Source: Prauserella_A oleivorans (lineage in GTDB: Bacteria > Actinomycetota > Actinomycetes > Mycobacteriales > Pseudonocardiaceae). Taken from it: a stretch of DNA of 64,000 nt. A program made the position numbers and the translations under genes. The DNA lies in NCBI RefSeq assembly GCF_042685745.1, contig NZ_JBHUNT010000001.1, positions 5,084,001 to 5,148,000 of the forward strand, given 5' to 3'. Below, piece by piece: positions 31,607-40,454 of the stretch (its first letter is position 1; each line of letters starts with the position of its first letter). The notes beneath the pieces are model-generated. The model worked only from the letters and a program-made list of their open reading frames with translations. It searched no databases and was not told the DNA's origin.

Positions 31607-31785
31607 GCACCGCGAGCCGGACGGCTCCCCGAGGCGGTGCTTCCATCCATCAGTTGGCGCGTGGCGCGTAGGTGTGCCGTGCGCCGGGTTCGTCCTTGTG
31701 AACGCCCATCGCACCACCATCGCGACCTGCCCCTGCGTGGGCAATCTGGGCCTCCTTGCGACGTGCCACGTCCGAGAGGCATTGC
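31607..31785 (+). ncRNA. Structured 5' leader of the DEAD-box helicase mRNA
   Basis: The predicted leader opens with a double stem: GCACCGC (31607-31613) pairs with GCGGTGC (31634-31640) and encloses GAGCC-GGAC-GGCTC (31614-31627). More GC-rich pairing follows (GGCGCG...TGCGCC, about 31658-31685). The stretch up to the start at 31786 holds no gene. Long structured leaders are common for cold-induced RNA helicase genes, so autoregulation or cold control is plausible. The rest of the gap (31393-31594) shows nothing else. Confidence 0.4.
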
Positions 31786-33123
31786 GTGACAAACACATCG
31801 TTCGCCGACCTGAACCTTCCGACGCCGCTGCTGCGCTCCCTGCAGCAGGCGGGCATGACGGAGGCGTTCCCGATCCAGGCGGCGACCCTGCCGGACGCCC
31901 TCGCCGGCCGAGACGTCCTCGGCCGCGCCCAGACGGGCTCCGGCAAGACCCTCGCCTTCGGGCTGGCCCTGCTGGCCAGGCTCGACGGCGGCAAGGCGCG
32001 GCCGAAGCAGCCGCGCGCCCTCGTCCTCGTCCCGACCCGTGAACTGGCGATGCAGGTCGCCGACGTGCTCATCCCGCTGGCCAAGTCGCTCGGCCTGTGG
32101 TGCCGCACCGCCGTCGGCGGCATGGCCTTCACCCGCCAGGCCGACGCGCTCGCCCGGGGCGTCGACCTGCTGATCGCCACCCCCGGCCGGCTCTCCGACC
32201 ACGTCCGGCAGGGCACCTGCCGGCTCGACCAGGTGTCCTTCGTGGCACTCGACGAGGCCGACCAGATGGCGGACATGGGATTCCTGCCGCAGGTCCGCGA
32301 GATCCTCGACCTCACCCCCGAGGATGGGCAGCGCCTGCTGTTCTCCGCGACCCTCGACGGTGACGTCTCCAAGCTCGTCAAGCGCTACCTGCACAACCCC
32401 GTGACCCACTCGGTCGCGCCGGTCACGGCCAGCGTCACGACCATGGACCACTACCTGCTGCAGATCTCCCACCAGGACAAGCTCGGGGTCATCACCGAGA
32501 TCGGCGCACGCGAGGGCCGCACGATCATGTTCATGCGCACCAAGCACCACGTCGACCGGCTCACCACGAAGCTCCGGGCGGCAGGCGTGCACGCAGGCGC
32601 GCTGCACGGCGGCAAGACCCAGGGCCAGCGCAACCGGGTCCTCGCCGACTTCAAGGAAGGCCGCGCCACCGTGCTCGTGGCCACCGACGTCGCCGCGCGC
32701 GGCATTCACGTCGACGACGTGAGCCTCGTGCTGCACGTCGACCCGGCCGCCGACCACAAGGACTACCTGCACCGCGCCGGCCGCACGGCACGTGCGGGTG
32801 CGTCCGGCACCGTCGTCACCCTGGTGACGCGGGACCAGCGGCGCACGGTGCAGCGGCTGATCGACAAGGCGGGCGTCAAGCCCAAGTCGGTCCTGGTGCG
32901 CCCGGGTGACGAGGAACTGTCCCGCATCACCGGCGCCCGCACGCCGAGCGGTGTGCCCGTCGTGGAACCCCACCGGCCCACGCGTGCGCCCGCGGGTAGG
33001 CAGGGTGGCCGCGGACAGGGCGGCCGTGGCCGGCCGCCGTTCGGCGGACGCCGCGACGGCGGTGCCAGGGGTGGCCGCCCGCAGCAGCGGGCGCCGCGCC
33101 GTCCCTCGCGCTCGCACGCCTGA
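31786..33123 (+). CDS. DEAD-box ATP-dependent RNA helicase
   Basis: A 445-residue helicase that unwinds RNA duplexes, probably in cold adaptation or ribosome and mRNA processing. Motifs in order: Q motif (FPIQAATLPDAL), I (AQTGSGKT), Ia (PTRELAMQ), II (DEAD in ALDEADQM), III (FSATL), and VI (HRAGRTARAG). A C-terminal tail of about 55 residues is rich in Arg and Gly (GGRGQGGRGRPPFGGRR), useful for RNA binding. GTG 31786 is chosen as the start, with GAGAGG upstream. The upstream in-frame ATG lies in the structured leader. Confidence 0.93.
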   Translation: MTNTSFADLNLPTPLLRSLQQAGMTEAFPIQAATLPDALAGRDVLGRAQTGSGKTLAFGLALLARLDGGKARPKQPRALVLVPTRELAMQVADVLIPLAKSLGLWCRTAVGGMAFTRQADALARGVDLLIATPGRLSDHVRQGTCRLDQVSFVALDEADQMADMGFLPQVREILDLTPEDGQRLLFSATLDGDVSKLVKRYLHNPVTHSVAPVTASVTTMDHYLLQISHQDKLGVITEIGAREGRTIMFMRTKHHVDRLTTKLRAAGVHAGALHGGKTQGQRNRVLADFKEGRATVLVATDVAARGIHVDDVSLVLHVDPAADHKDYLHRAGRTARAGASGTVVTLVTRDQRRTVQRLIDKAGVKPKSVLVRPGDEELSRITGARTPSGVPVVEPHRPTRAPAGRQGGRGQGGRGRPPFGGRRDGGARGGRPQQRAPRRPSRSHA

Positions 33124-33144
33124 CCACCCGCGACGCGGGCAGGC

Positions 33145-33882
33145 CTACATCGGGAACAGCTCGAACGTGCACGCGAGCACATTCCCGAAGCGCCTGCCCG
33201 CGTCGGCTGCGGCCTGCCGCAGGAACGTGTCCGGGTCGCCCATGCCCGCCTCGCCGAGGCCGGCGAGGTAGGCACGATGCTCCCGCAGTGAGGCGACCGC
33301 GCGGTCGATGGTGGCCGTGATGTCCACGGCGTGCGTGGCCTGCGGCGACGCCGCGACCGCCACCCAGCGCACGCCGCCCCACGGCTCGAGGCCGGCGTCC
33401 AGCAGGTCCCGGAACACCCAGCGGTTGGCGGCGTCCCGGACGGCGTCCAGGGTCGCCAGGCCGACGTTGCGGTGGTCGGCCATGTTGAGCCACGGGCCGC
33501 CAGGCCAGGTCTCCCGGTGGTTGGTCATCACCACGAGCTGGGGCCGGTGCCTGCGGATGGCGGCGGCGATGTCGCGTCGCAGCGGCAGCCCGTACTCGAT
33601 CATGCCGTCGGGATGGTCCAGGAACTCCACCTGCTCGACCCCGACCACGCGGGCGCTGGCGATCTGTTCGCGTTCGCGCACCGGTGCCGCTTCCTCGGGC
33701 GCCATGCCGTCGATGCCGGCCTCACCACGGGTGGCCAGCAGGTAGGTGACCGTGCGGCCCTCGTCCGTCCACCGCGCGACGGCCCCGGAACCGCCGTACT
33801 CGAGATCGTCCGGATGCGCGACGACGGCGAGTGCGCGCTCCCAGTCCGACGGCATCTCCGCGAGCTGTGCGTCCTCGGTCAC
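33145..33882 (-). CDS. PIG-L family deacetylase
   Basis: A 245-residue zinc-dependent deacetylase of the LmbE/MshB/PIG-L family. The metal motif AHPDD (about 23-27) and the later H in MADHRNVGLATLDA are present. Relatives remove N-acetyl groups from glycoconjugates such as the mycothiol precursor. This copy is not clearly MshB or Mca, so the substrate stays open. GTG 33882 has AGAGGGG upstream. It is divergent from the BioF-like gene with 44 bp between starts, so shared control is possible. Confidence 0.88.
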   Translation of the reverse strand: MTEDAQLAEMPSDWERALAVVAHPDDLEYGGSGAVARWTDEGRTVTYLLATRGEAGIDGMAPEEAAPVREREQIASARVVGVEQVEFLDHPDGMIEYGLPLRRDIAAAIRRHRPQLVVMTNHRETWPGGPWLNMADHRNVGLATLDAVRDAANRWVFRDLLDAGLEPWGGVRWVAVAASPQATHAVDITATIDRAVASLREHRAYLAGLGEAGMGDPDTFLRQAAADAGRRFGNVLACTFELFPM

Positions 33883-33926
33883 CCTCGGTCCCCTCTCGGT
33901 TCGGCCCCGGTGCGAGACTGCCAGGC

Positions 33927-35114
33927 GTGAACGCACCCGGTCCAGCTTTTCCCGCCACACCGCCAGACCAGGTCTTCGACTGGCTCGACACGGAAGCCGG
34001 CAAGCGCTCGCGGGTCGGTCTCGACCACCGGCCGCACCACCGACGGCCGGGCGACGACGAGCTGGATCTCGCGGGCGAGGACTATCTGGGGCTGGCGCGC
34101 GACAAGCGGGTCGCCGGTGCGGCCGCCGCGGCGGCGCTGCGGTGGGGTGCGGGCGCATCCGGATCGCGGTTGCTGGGCGGCTCGCTGGAGCTGCACGCCG
34201 AGCTGGAACACGAGCTGGCCCGTTTCGTCGGTGCGCAGGCGGCCGTGGTGTTCCCGGCCGGCTTCACGGCGAACCTCGGCGCGGTGACCGCGCTCTCCGG
34301 CGCCGAATCGGCCATCGTCACCGACAAGCACGTCCAGCCGTCCCTCGTGGACGGCTGCCGGCTTTCCCGCGCCGACGTGGCGGCGGTCGCCCACGCCGAC
34401 GCCCCGGCCGTCGGCCACGCGCTGGCCACCCGGCGCAAGCGACGGGCACTCGTGGTGACCGAAGCGGTCTTCGCCGTCGACGGCGACGCGGCACCGCTGT
34501 CCCGGCTGCACGAGGTGTGCCGGGAGCACGGCGCGGCTCTGCTCGTCGACGACGGCCACGGCTTCGGCGTGCTCGGTGACGGCGGCCGGGGCGGCGTGCA
34601 CGACGCCGGCCTGTCCGCACAGCCCGACGTGGTCACCACGCTGAGCCTCTCGGCGGCGCTCGGCGCGCAGGGTGGCGCCGTGCTGGGGCCCCGCCGTGTG
34701 GTGCGGCATCTCGTGGACGTCGCGCGCGGGTTCGGCTTCGACGCCGCACTGGCGCCGGGTAGCGCGGCCGCGGCCCTGGCCGCGCTCGGCGTGCTGAAGG
34801 AGGAGCCGCACCTGGCGGCCAAGGCCGTCGACGCCGCGCAGAATCTGGCCCACGGCCTACGCGACGCCGGTCTGACCACGAGCTCTCCGGCGGGGCCGAT
34901 CGTGTCACTGCCCGCGCCGAGTGCGCAGGCGGCGACCGCGTGGGCCGACGCGTGTGCCGGTCACGGCGTGCGGGTCGGCTGTGTGCGCCCGCCCGCGGTG
35001 CCGGACGGCGTGGCGCGGCTACGCCTGGCCGCCCGCGCGACCCTGTCGGAGTCCGATGTGGACCGTGTGGTGAAGGTGGTGGCCGAGACGGCCCCGCGCG
35101 GGGCGCGCTCGTGA
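33927..35114 (+). CDS. 8-amino-7-oxononanoate synthase-like protein lacking the PLP lysine
   Basis: A 395-residue homologue of BioF in the alpha-oxoamine synthase family (fold type I). Family marks include DLAGEDYLGLA, GAGASGSRLLGG, PAGFTANLGAV and the PLP-ring Asp in LLVDDGHGFG (D208). The cofactor lysine is expected in a TLSKALGSQGG-like motif; here the stretch reads LSAALGAQGG and A243 replaces Lys. The ring-stacking His of the SHAS region is Q137. Both changes argue that it cannot act as a normal PLP enzyme. No other biotin gene is nearby. The GTG start 33927 has no clear ribosome-binding site. Confidence 0.85.
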   Translation: MNAPGPAFPATPPDQVFDWLDTEAGKRSRVGLDHRPHHRRPGDDELDLAGEDYLGLARDKRVAGAAAAAALRWGAGASGSRLLGGSLELHAELEHELARFVGAQAAVVFPAGFTANLGAVTALSGAESAIVTDKHVQPSLVDGCRLSRADVAAVAHADAPAVGHALATRRKRRALVVTEAVFAVDGDAAPLSRLHEVCREHGAALLVDDGHGFGVLGDGGRGGVHDAGLSAQPDVVTTLSLSAALGAQGGAVLGPRRVVRHLVDVARGFGFDAALAPGSAAAALAALGVLKEEPHLAAKAVDAAQNLAHGLRDAGLTTSSPAGPIVSLPAPSAQAATAWADACAGHGVRVGCVRPPAVPDGVARLRLAARATLSESDVDRVVKVVAETAPRGARS

Positions 35115-35133
35115 GACCGCCCCGGCGGCTACC

Positions 35134-35574
35134 TCACCTGCTGGAGCGGCGCATCGCGATGTGTGGAATGCCGTCCTCGTCGAACTCGTCGCCCTCGGGC
35201 CGGAATCCGAACCGCGCGTAGAAACCCTGCGCGTAGGTCTGGGCGTTGAGGACGCACTCGGCCTCGCCCGCGTGGTCGAGCGCCGCCTCCATCAGCCGCG
35301 CACCGAGCCCGGAGCCACGCGCGGGCAGCGACGTGCACACGCGCCCGATCCGCACCACGCCGTCCGGTTCCTGGAGGAGCCGCAGGTACCCTGCCACACC
35401 TCCGTTCTCGGCGGGTTGCCAGATGTGCCGCGTTTTCGGCAGCAGGTCCAGTCCGTCGATCTCCGGGTACGGACACTCCTGCTCGACGACGAACACGTCG
35501 ACGCGGAGGCGGAGCAGATCATGTAGTTCGGCGGCCGTGAGCTCGGGGCCACGGCGGGAAACGAAAGCGGCCAC
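35134..35574 (-). CDS. GNAT family acetyltransferase (ElaA-like)
   Basis: A 146-residue acetyl-CoA-dependent N-acetyltransferase of the ElaA type. The N-terminal LLRLRVDVFVVEQECPYPEIDGLD is the ElaA hallmark. The acetyl-CoA loop is VCTSLPARGSGLGARLMEAA and the C-terminal FYARFGFRPEGDEFDEDGIPH is typical. Substrate unknown. It starts with GTG 35574 and lies convergent to the BioF-like gene with a 19-bp gap. Confidence 0.87.
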   Translation of the reverse strand: MAAFVSRRGPELTAAELHDLLRLRVDVFVVEQECPYPEIDGLDLLPKTRHIWQPAENGGVAGYLRLLQEPDGVVRIGRVCTSLPARGSGLGARLMEAALDHAGEAECVLNAQTYAQGFYARFGFRPEGDEFDEDGIPHIAMRRSSR

Positions 35575-35610
35575 GCCGCCATTGTCGTCGCGCGCCGCGA
35601 CCGGCGACCG

Positions 35611-36381
35611 TCAGCCCCAGCCGAGCTCCGACGCGTACGCGGACACCCGCGTGTACACGCCGGGCTTGCCAGGCTTCGCGCAGCCCTCTCCCCACGACAC
35701 CACGCCGACGAGTGTGTCGCCGACGACGAGCGGGCCGCCGGAGTCGCCCTGGCACGCGTCGACGCCGCCCTCGGGGTAGCCGGCGCACACCATGGTCTGC
35801 GGGTCGTACACCGGGTACGCCTCGGAGCAGGTCGCGTCGTCGACGATCGGCACCTCGGCGCTGCGCAGCGTGTCGGACTTCTCGCCGTACTCCGCGAGCC
35901 GTCCCCAGCCGAGCACGGTCGCCATGGTGCCCGGTTGGTAGGCGGCCTCGTCGGAGCCGTCGGCCACGGCGGCGGGCCGGAACGGCAGCCGGCGATCCAG
36001 CGACAGCAGGGCGATGTCGCCGCCGCGCATCGGGTCCTCGTACTCCGGCGCAATCCACACGTCGCGCACACCGGCCTGCACACCGTCGGCCGAGCGCTTG
36101 TCCTGCCTGCCCGCGACCACGCCCATCTCGCCGGCGGACAGCGCCTCGGCACAGTGCGCCGCCGTCACCACCCGGTCGCGGGCGATCAGGGTGCCGCCGC
36201 AGAACTGGTTGCCCCGGTCGTCGACGAGGAAGACCGCGTACGGGTGATCGGAGATCGACGCCTCCTGGCCGCCCACGATGAACGGCTGAGCCCCGCTCGC
36301 GGGCATCGCCGGTACGAACACCGCTCCTGCCAGCACCGCCGCGGCGGCAGCCGCGCGACGGAGTGCCGTCGACATAGCCAT
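35611..36381 (-). CDS. Secreted trypsin-like serine protease (S1)
   Basis: A 256-residue exported protease. The signal peptide covers about 1-31 (LRRAAAAAAVLAGAVFVPA, cut after SGA). The mature N-terminus is near IVGGQ (35-39), so activation by trimming is expected. Catalytic triad: H76 (TAAHC), D122 (GGDIALL), S214 (GDSGGP). D208, six residues before the Ser, marks trypsin-like preference for Arg/Lys. Cysteines pair as in trypsin. ATG 36381 or the Met two codons later may be the start. It lies divergent from cobQ. Confidence 0.92.
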   Translation of the reverse strand: MAMSTALRRAAAAAAVLAGAVFVPAMPASGAQPFIVGGQEASISDHPYAVFLVDDRGNQFCGGTLIARDRVVTAAHCAEALSAGEMGVVAGRQDKRSADGVQAGVRDVWIAPEYEDPMRGGDIALLSLDRRLPFRPAAVADGSDEAAYQPGTMATVLGWGRLAEYGEKSDTLRSAEVPIVDDATCSEAYPVYDPQTMVCAGYPEGGVDACQGDSGGPLVVGDTLVGVVSWGEGCAKPGKPGVYTRVSAYASELGWG

Positions 36382-36453
36382 CCCCCTCTGCTCCCGACTG
36401 CGGCCAGGCTAACCGCACGCTGCCCGAATCCGGTGTCGCTGGATCGGGTGGAC

Positions 36454-36459
36454 TACGGT
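36454..36459 (+). promoter_or_regulatory. Candidate -10 box of a leaderless cobQ transcript
   Basis: TACGGT lies 6 nt before GTG 36466, with no Shine-Dalgarno sequence. This favours that start over GTG 36448. Confidence 0.4.
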
Positions 36460-36465
36460 GCTCGC

Positions 36466-37962
36466 GTGCGCGGTGGGCTACTGATTGCGGGAACGACGTC
36501 GGACGCGGGGAAATCCACGGTCGCCGCGGGCGTGTGCCGCTGGCTCGCCCGCCGGGGCGTGCGGGTGGCGCCGTTCAAGGCACAGAACATGTCGAACAAC
36601 TCGATGGTGTGCGCCGACGGCGCCGAGATCGGCCGGGCGCAGTGGCTGCAGGCCGTCGCGGCGGGCGTGGAGCCCGAGTCGGCGATGAACCCCGTGCTGC
36701 TCAAGCCGGGCGGCGACCGGCGCAGCCACGTGGTGCTGCGCGGCACGCCGTGGGGTGAGCTCGCGGCGGGCGACTGGGCACACGGACGGCGCGAACTCGC
36801 CAAGGCCGCCTACGCCGCGCTCGCCGAACTGCGGGAACGTTTCGACGTCGTCGTGTGCGAGGGCGCGGGCAGCCCGGCCGAGACCAACCTGCGCGACGGC
36901 GACTACGTCAACCTGGGCCTCGCCCGGCACGCCGGGCTGCCCGTGCTCGTCGTCGGGGACATCGACCGCGGCGGGTTGCTGGCCGCCCTGGCCGGCACCG
37001 TGGCGGTGCTGGACGAGGCCGACCAGGCCCACGTCGCGGCCTTCCTCGTCAACAAGTTCCGCGGCGATCCCGGGCTGCTCGCGCCGGGCCTGCGTTCCCT
37101 CACCGATCTCACCGGCAGGCCCGTACTCGGTGTGCTGCCGTGGCTTCCCGACGTCTGGCTCGACTCCGAGGACGCTCTCGCCATCGCGGGCTGGGACGGT
37201 CACCGCCGCGGCGCGGGTGTGACGTTGCGGGTGGCCGCCGTGCGGTTGCCCCGCATCTCCAACGCCACCGACCTGGATCCGCTGGCCGCCGAGCCGGGAG
37301 TCGCCGTCACCGTGACGGCCGATCCCGACGTCGTCGCGGCCGCCGACGTCGCCGTGCTGCCCGGCACCCGGTCCACCGTGGACGACCTGGCGTGGTTGCG
37401 GCGTCACGGGATCGACGGCGTGCTCGCCGACCGCGCCGCGCGCGGACGTCCGGTGCTGGGCATCTGCGGTGGCTACCAGATGCTCGGGAGCTCGATCCAC
37501 GACGATGTCGAGTCGGGCGCGGGCACCGTCGCCGGTCTGGACCTGCTCCCCTTCACGGTGCGCTTCCGCGCGGAGAAGACGCTCGCCACACCCACCGGGC
37601 AGTGGCGTGGGGAGCACGTCGGCGGGTACGAGATCCACCACGGGGTCGCCGAGCGCACACCGGGAGAGGCGGAGCCGTTTCTCGACGGGCTCCGCCGCGG
37701 CTCGGTGTGGGCGACCATGTGGCACGGGATCTTCGAACACGACGGCTTCCGGCGCGCCTGGCTCGCCGCGGTGGCCGACCAGGCGGGCGTGGACTGGCGG
37801 CCTGCCGACGCCCCCGGCTTCGCCGCCCGGCGGGAGGCCATGCTCGACGGCCTCGCCGACGCCATCGAGAAGCACGTCGACACCGAGGCGCTGACCGCGC
37901 TGATCGCCGGCGGGGTGCCGGAGGGGCTGCCCGCGCTGCGGCTGGTTCAGGACTCCAGATAG
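36466..37962 (+). CDS. cobQ: Cobyric acid synthase
   Basis: A 498-residue glutamine-dependent amidotransferase that amidates adenosylcobyrinic acid diamide on four side chains in cobalamin synthesis. The N-terminal P-loop-like GTTSDAGKS, then FKAQNMSNNSMV and CEGAGSPAETNLRDGDYVN, define the synthetase domain. The C-terminal class I glutaminase has its Cys in GICGGYQMLG and its His in MWHGIFEHDGF. No other corrin gene is adjacent except the CobW-type GTPase on the other strand. The last 16 bp overlap that gene. No cobalamin riboswitch was recognised upstream. Confidence 0.93.
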   Translation: MRGGLLIAGTTSDAGKSTVAAGVCRWLARRGVRVAPFKAQNMSNNSMVCADGAEIGRAQWLQAVAAGVEPESAMNPVLLKPGGDRRSHVVLRGTPWGELAAGDWAHGRRELAKAAYAALAELRERFDVVVCEGAGSPAETNLRDGDYVNLGLARHAGLPVLVVGDIDRGGLLAALAGTVAVLDEADQAHVAAFLVNKFRGDPGLLAPGLRSLTDLTGRPVLGVLPWLPDVWLDSEDALAIAGWDGHRRGAGVTLRVAAVRLPRISNATDLDPLAAEPGVAVTVTADPDVVAAADVAVLPGTRSTVDDLAWLRRHGIDGVLADRAARGRPVLGICGGYQMLGSSIHDDVESGAGTVAGLDLLPFTVRFRAEKTLATPTGQWRGEHVGGYEIHHGVAERTPGEAEPFLDGLRRGSVWATMWHGIFEHDGFRRAWLAAVADQAGVDWRPADAPGFAARREAMLDGLADAIEKHVDTEALTALIAGGVPEGLPALRLVQDSR

Positions 37963-38972
37963 CGCAGTATCGGCACCATGTCCTGCTCGGCGAGCCCGGC
38001 GGGATCCGGTTCGGCGCAGGACTCCAGCGCCGTCCGGAGCGCCTCGGCGTCGATGCCCGCTCCGATGAGCACGAGCCGGGTGCACCGCTGCTCCCCCGGG
38101 TCCCATCGGGTCCGCCGCAGCCGCACGTACCCGCCCACGGTGTGCAGCTCGTACTTCTGCCAGTGGTTCGGCACTCCGAAATAGACGGTGCCCTTCATGC
38201 GGTAGAGCCCCGCCGGCCGGCCTTGCAGGAACGTCGCCAGCCGGCGCGGGTGCAACGCCCCGGTCGTCACCGTCAGGCTGTCGTAGGCGGCGTGCGGGTG
38301 GTCGTGGTGGTCCTGGCCGGCACCGCACTCGGCACGCAGGTCGTCGAACGACAGCTGGCGCGGGCCGGTGTCCGGGTCGCGAATCCGGTCGAACAACAAC
38401 TCCGGGTCGACCCGGCCGTGGGTAGTCGCCACCACGGGCGCACCGTCGGCGAGCTCCCGGACGAGCGGCAGGACGTCGTCGCCTGCCCGGTCGGTCTTGT
38501 TGAGCACCACCAGATCCGCCATGCGCAGGTGCTCGTCGAGTTCGGGGTGCCGGACGCGCGGAGCAGGGAACTCGGCGGCGTCGACAAGCTCGATCAGCCC
38601 GCCGTACTCGACGTGCGGGTCGCTGCTGGCCAGCACCAGCCGCACCATGCTGCGCGGTTCGGCCAGGCCGCTCGCCTCCACCACGATGAGATCCAGCCCG
38701 GCGGAGGGATCGGTGAGCCTGCCCAGCATCCGGTCGAGCCCGCTCGCGTCGACCGCACAGCACAGGCACCCGTTCTCGAGTGAGAGCATCGAGTCGACCT
38801 GCCCCGCCACACTCAGCGCGTCGACGTTGACGCTGCCGAAGTCGTTGACGACGACCCCGATGCGGACGCCACGGCTGTTGGTGAGCAAGTGGTTGAGCAG
38901 GGTCGTCTTCCCCGCGCCGAGGAACCCGGTGACGAGGACGACCGGCACGCGGTGCGTGCGTTGTGATGTCAC
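37947..38972 (-). CDS. CobW/YjiA-type metallochaperone GTPase
   Basis: A 341-residue G3E-family GTPase. The P-loop is TGFLGAGKTTLLN, the family metal motif ENGCLCCAV holds the CxCC signature, and NKTD gives guanine specificity. A His-rich stretch GQDHHDHPHAA (about 226-236) may bind zinc or cobalt, and the CobW C-terminal domain (ATFLQGRPAGLYRMKGTVYF) follows. Relatives deliver zinc, cobalt or other metals to target enzymes. The position opposite cobQ suggests cobalt but does not prove it. GTG 38972 has GGAAGG upstream. Confidence 0.88.
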   Translation of the reverse strand: MTSQRTHRVPVVLVTGFLGAGKTTLLNHLLTNSRGVRIGVVVNDFGSVNVDALSVAGQVDSMLSLENGCLCCAVDASGLDRMLGRLTDPSAGLDLIVVEASGLAEPRSMVRLVLASSDPHVEYGGLIELVDAAEFPAPRVRHPELDEHLRMADLVVLNKTDRAGDDVLPLVRELADGAPVVATTHGRVDPELLFDRIRDPDTGPRQLSFDDLRAECGAGQDHHDHPHAAYDSLTVTTGALHPRRLATFLQGRPAGLYRMKGTVYFGVPNHWQKYELHTVGGYVRLRRTRWDPGEQRCTRLVLIGAGIDAEALRTALESCAEPDPAGLAEQDMVPILRYLES

Positions 38973-39050
38973 TGGCCACCTTCCGGAACAACTCGGCCGC
39001 GAACGAGGTTGGTCTGGACGCAGACCGTCCGCCTTCGAGAGGGTAACGCC

Positions 39051-40442
39051 GTGCCGCACTACGACCTGGTGATCATCGGGACCGGGTCGGGGAACTCGAT
39101 CCTCGACCAGCGCTTCGCCGACCGGAAGGTCGCGATCGTGGAGAAGGGCGTGTTCGGCGGCACCTGTCTCAACGTCGGCTGCATCCCGACCAAGATGTTC
39201 GTGCACACCGCCGACGTGGCGGCCACGCCGGCAACGAGCGCGCGGCTCGGGGTGGACGAAACCCTCGACGGCGTGCGCTGGCGGGAGATCCGCGATCGCA
39301 TCTTCGGCCGGATCGACCCGATAGCCGCCGGCGGCCGCGAGTACCGGCTCGAGCACGCCGACAACGCCAACGTCACCGTGTATGAGGGCGAGGGCCGCTT
39401 CACGGGCCACAAGGAGCTCACGGTGCGGCTGCCGGACGACTCCGAGACGCTGACCGCCGACGAGTTCGTGCTGGCCGCCGGGGGCCGCGCGGTGGTGCCG
39501 GACATCCCCGGCCTGGACGAGGTCGGCTACCACACCTCCGACACCGTGATGCGCATCGACGAGCTGCCGTCGCGGCTGGTGATCCTGGGCAGCGGGTTCA
39601 TCGCCGCCGAGTTCGCGCACGTGTTCGCCTCCTTCGGCGTCGAGGTCACCATGATCGCCCGCTCCGGCGCCTTGCTGCGCGTGGAGGACGACGACATCAG
39701 CAGGCGCTACACCGAACTCGCGGCGGAGCGGTTCGACGTGCGGCTGAACCGCAAGACCACGCGGGCGCGGCGCACGGCCACCGGGATCGTGCTGGAGATG
39801 GAAGGCCCCGGCGGCGCCGAGACGGCGGAGGGCGACCTGCTGCTCGTGGCCACCGGCCGCCGCCCGAACTCCGACCTGCTGGACGTGGCGAAGACCGGCG
39901 TGACCACGCTGCCGACCGGGCACGTGGCGGTGGACGAGCACCAGCGCACGAGCGTGCCGGGCATCTACGCGCTGGGCGACATCAGCTCACCGCACGAGCT
40001 CAAACACGTCGCCAATCACGAGGCCCGCGTCGTCCAGCACAACCTGCTGCACCCGGACGACCCGATCGTCGCCGACCACCGCTTCATCCCGCACGCGGTG
40101 TTCACCTCGCCGCAGATCGCGTCGGTGGGGCTCACCGAGCAGGACGCCGCCGCGCGCGGTGTGCCGTACGTGACGGCGACGCAGGACTACGCGGGGATCG
40201 CCTACGGCTGGGCGATGGAGGACACGACGAGCTTCGCGAAGCTGCTGGCCGACCCGTCGACGGGACAACTCATCGGCGCCCACATCATCGGCCCGCAGGC
40301 GCCGACTTTGATCCAGCCGCTCGTGCAGGCGATGAGCTTCGGGCTGGACGCGCGCTCGATGGCGCGTGGACAGTACTGGATCCACCCGGCGATGCCGGAG
40401 CTGATCGAGAACGCGCTGCTGAACCTGCCGTTGGACGCCTAG
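39051..40442 (+). CDS. mtr: Mycothione reductase
   Basis: A 463-residue NADPH-dependent flavoenzyme that reduces oxidised mycothiol and so keeps the actinobacterial low-molecular-weight thiol pool reduced. FAD-binding IGTGSGN (9-15), the redox pair C39 and C44 (GGTCLNVGCIPTK), a second dinucleotide fold (VILGSGFIAAEFAHVFASFG) and the C-terminal catalytic HPAMPE all match Mtr. GTG 39051 has GAGAGGG upstream. It is a strong marker of an actinobacterial host. Confidence 0.95.
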   Translation: MPHYDLVIIGTGSGNSILDQRFADRKVAIVEKGVFGGTCLNVGCIPTKMFVHTADVAATPATSARLGVDETLDGVRWREIRDRIFGRIDPIAAGGREYRLEHADNANVTVYEGEGRFTGHKELTVRLPDDSETLTADEFVLAAGGRAVVPDIPGLDEVGYHTSDTVMRIDELPSRLVILGSGFIAAEFAHVFASFGVEVTMIARSGALLRVEDDDISRRYTELAAERFDVRLNRKTTRARRTATGIVLEMEGPGGAETAEGDLLLVATGRRPNSDLLDVAKTGVTTLPTGHVAVDEHQRTSVPGIYALGDISSPHELKHVANHEARVVQHNLLHPDDPIVADHRFIPHAVFTSPQIASVGLTEQDAAARGVPYVTATQDYAGIAYGWAMEDTTSFAKLLADPSTGQLIGAHIIGPQAPTLIQPLVQAMSFGLDARSMARGQYWIHPAMPELIENALLNLPLDA

Positions 40443-40454
40443 GAGCGCCGCGGC

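Noticed and set aside
36382..36465. Cobalamin riboswitch upstream of cobQ
   Set aside because: The gap is only 84 bp, shared with the protease promoter, shows no B12-box, and the cobQ start appears leaderless.
36478..38991. Open frame of 837 codons on the minus strand across cobQ and cobW
   Set aside because: Shadow frame over two clear genes; no recognisable domain.
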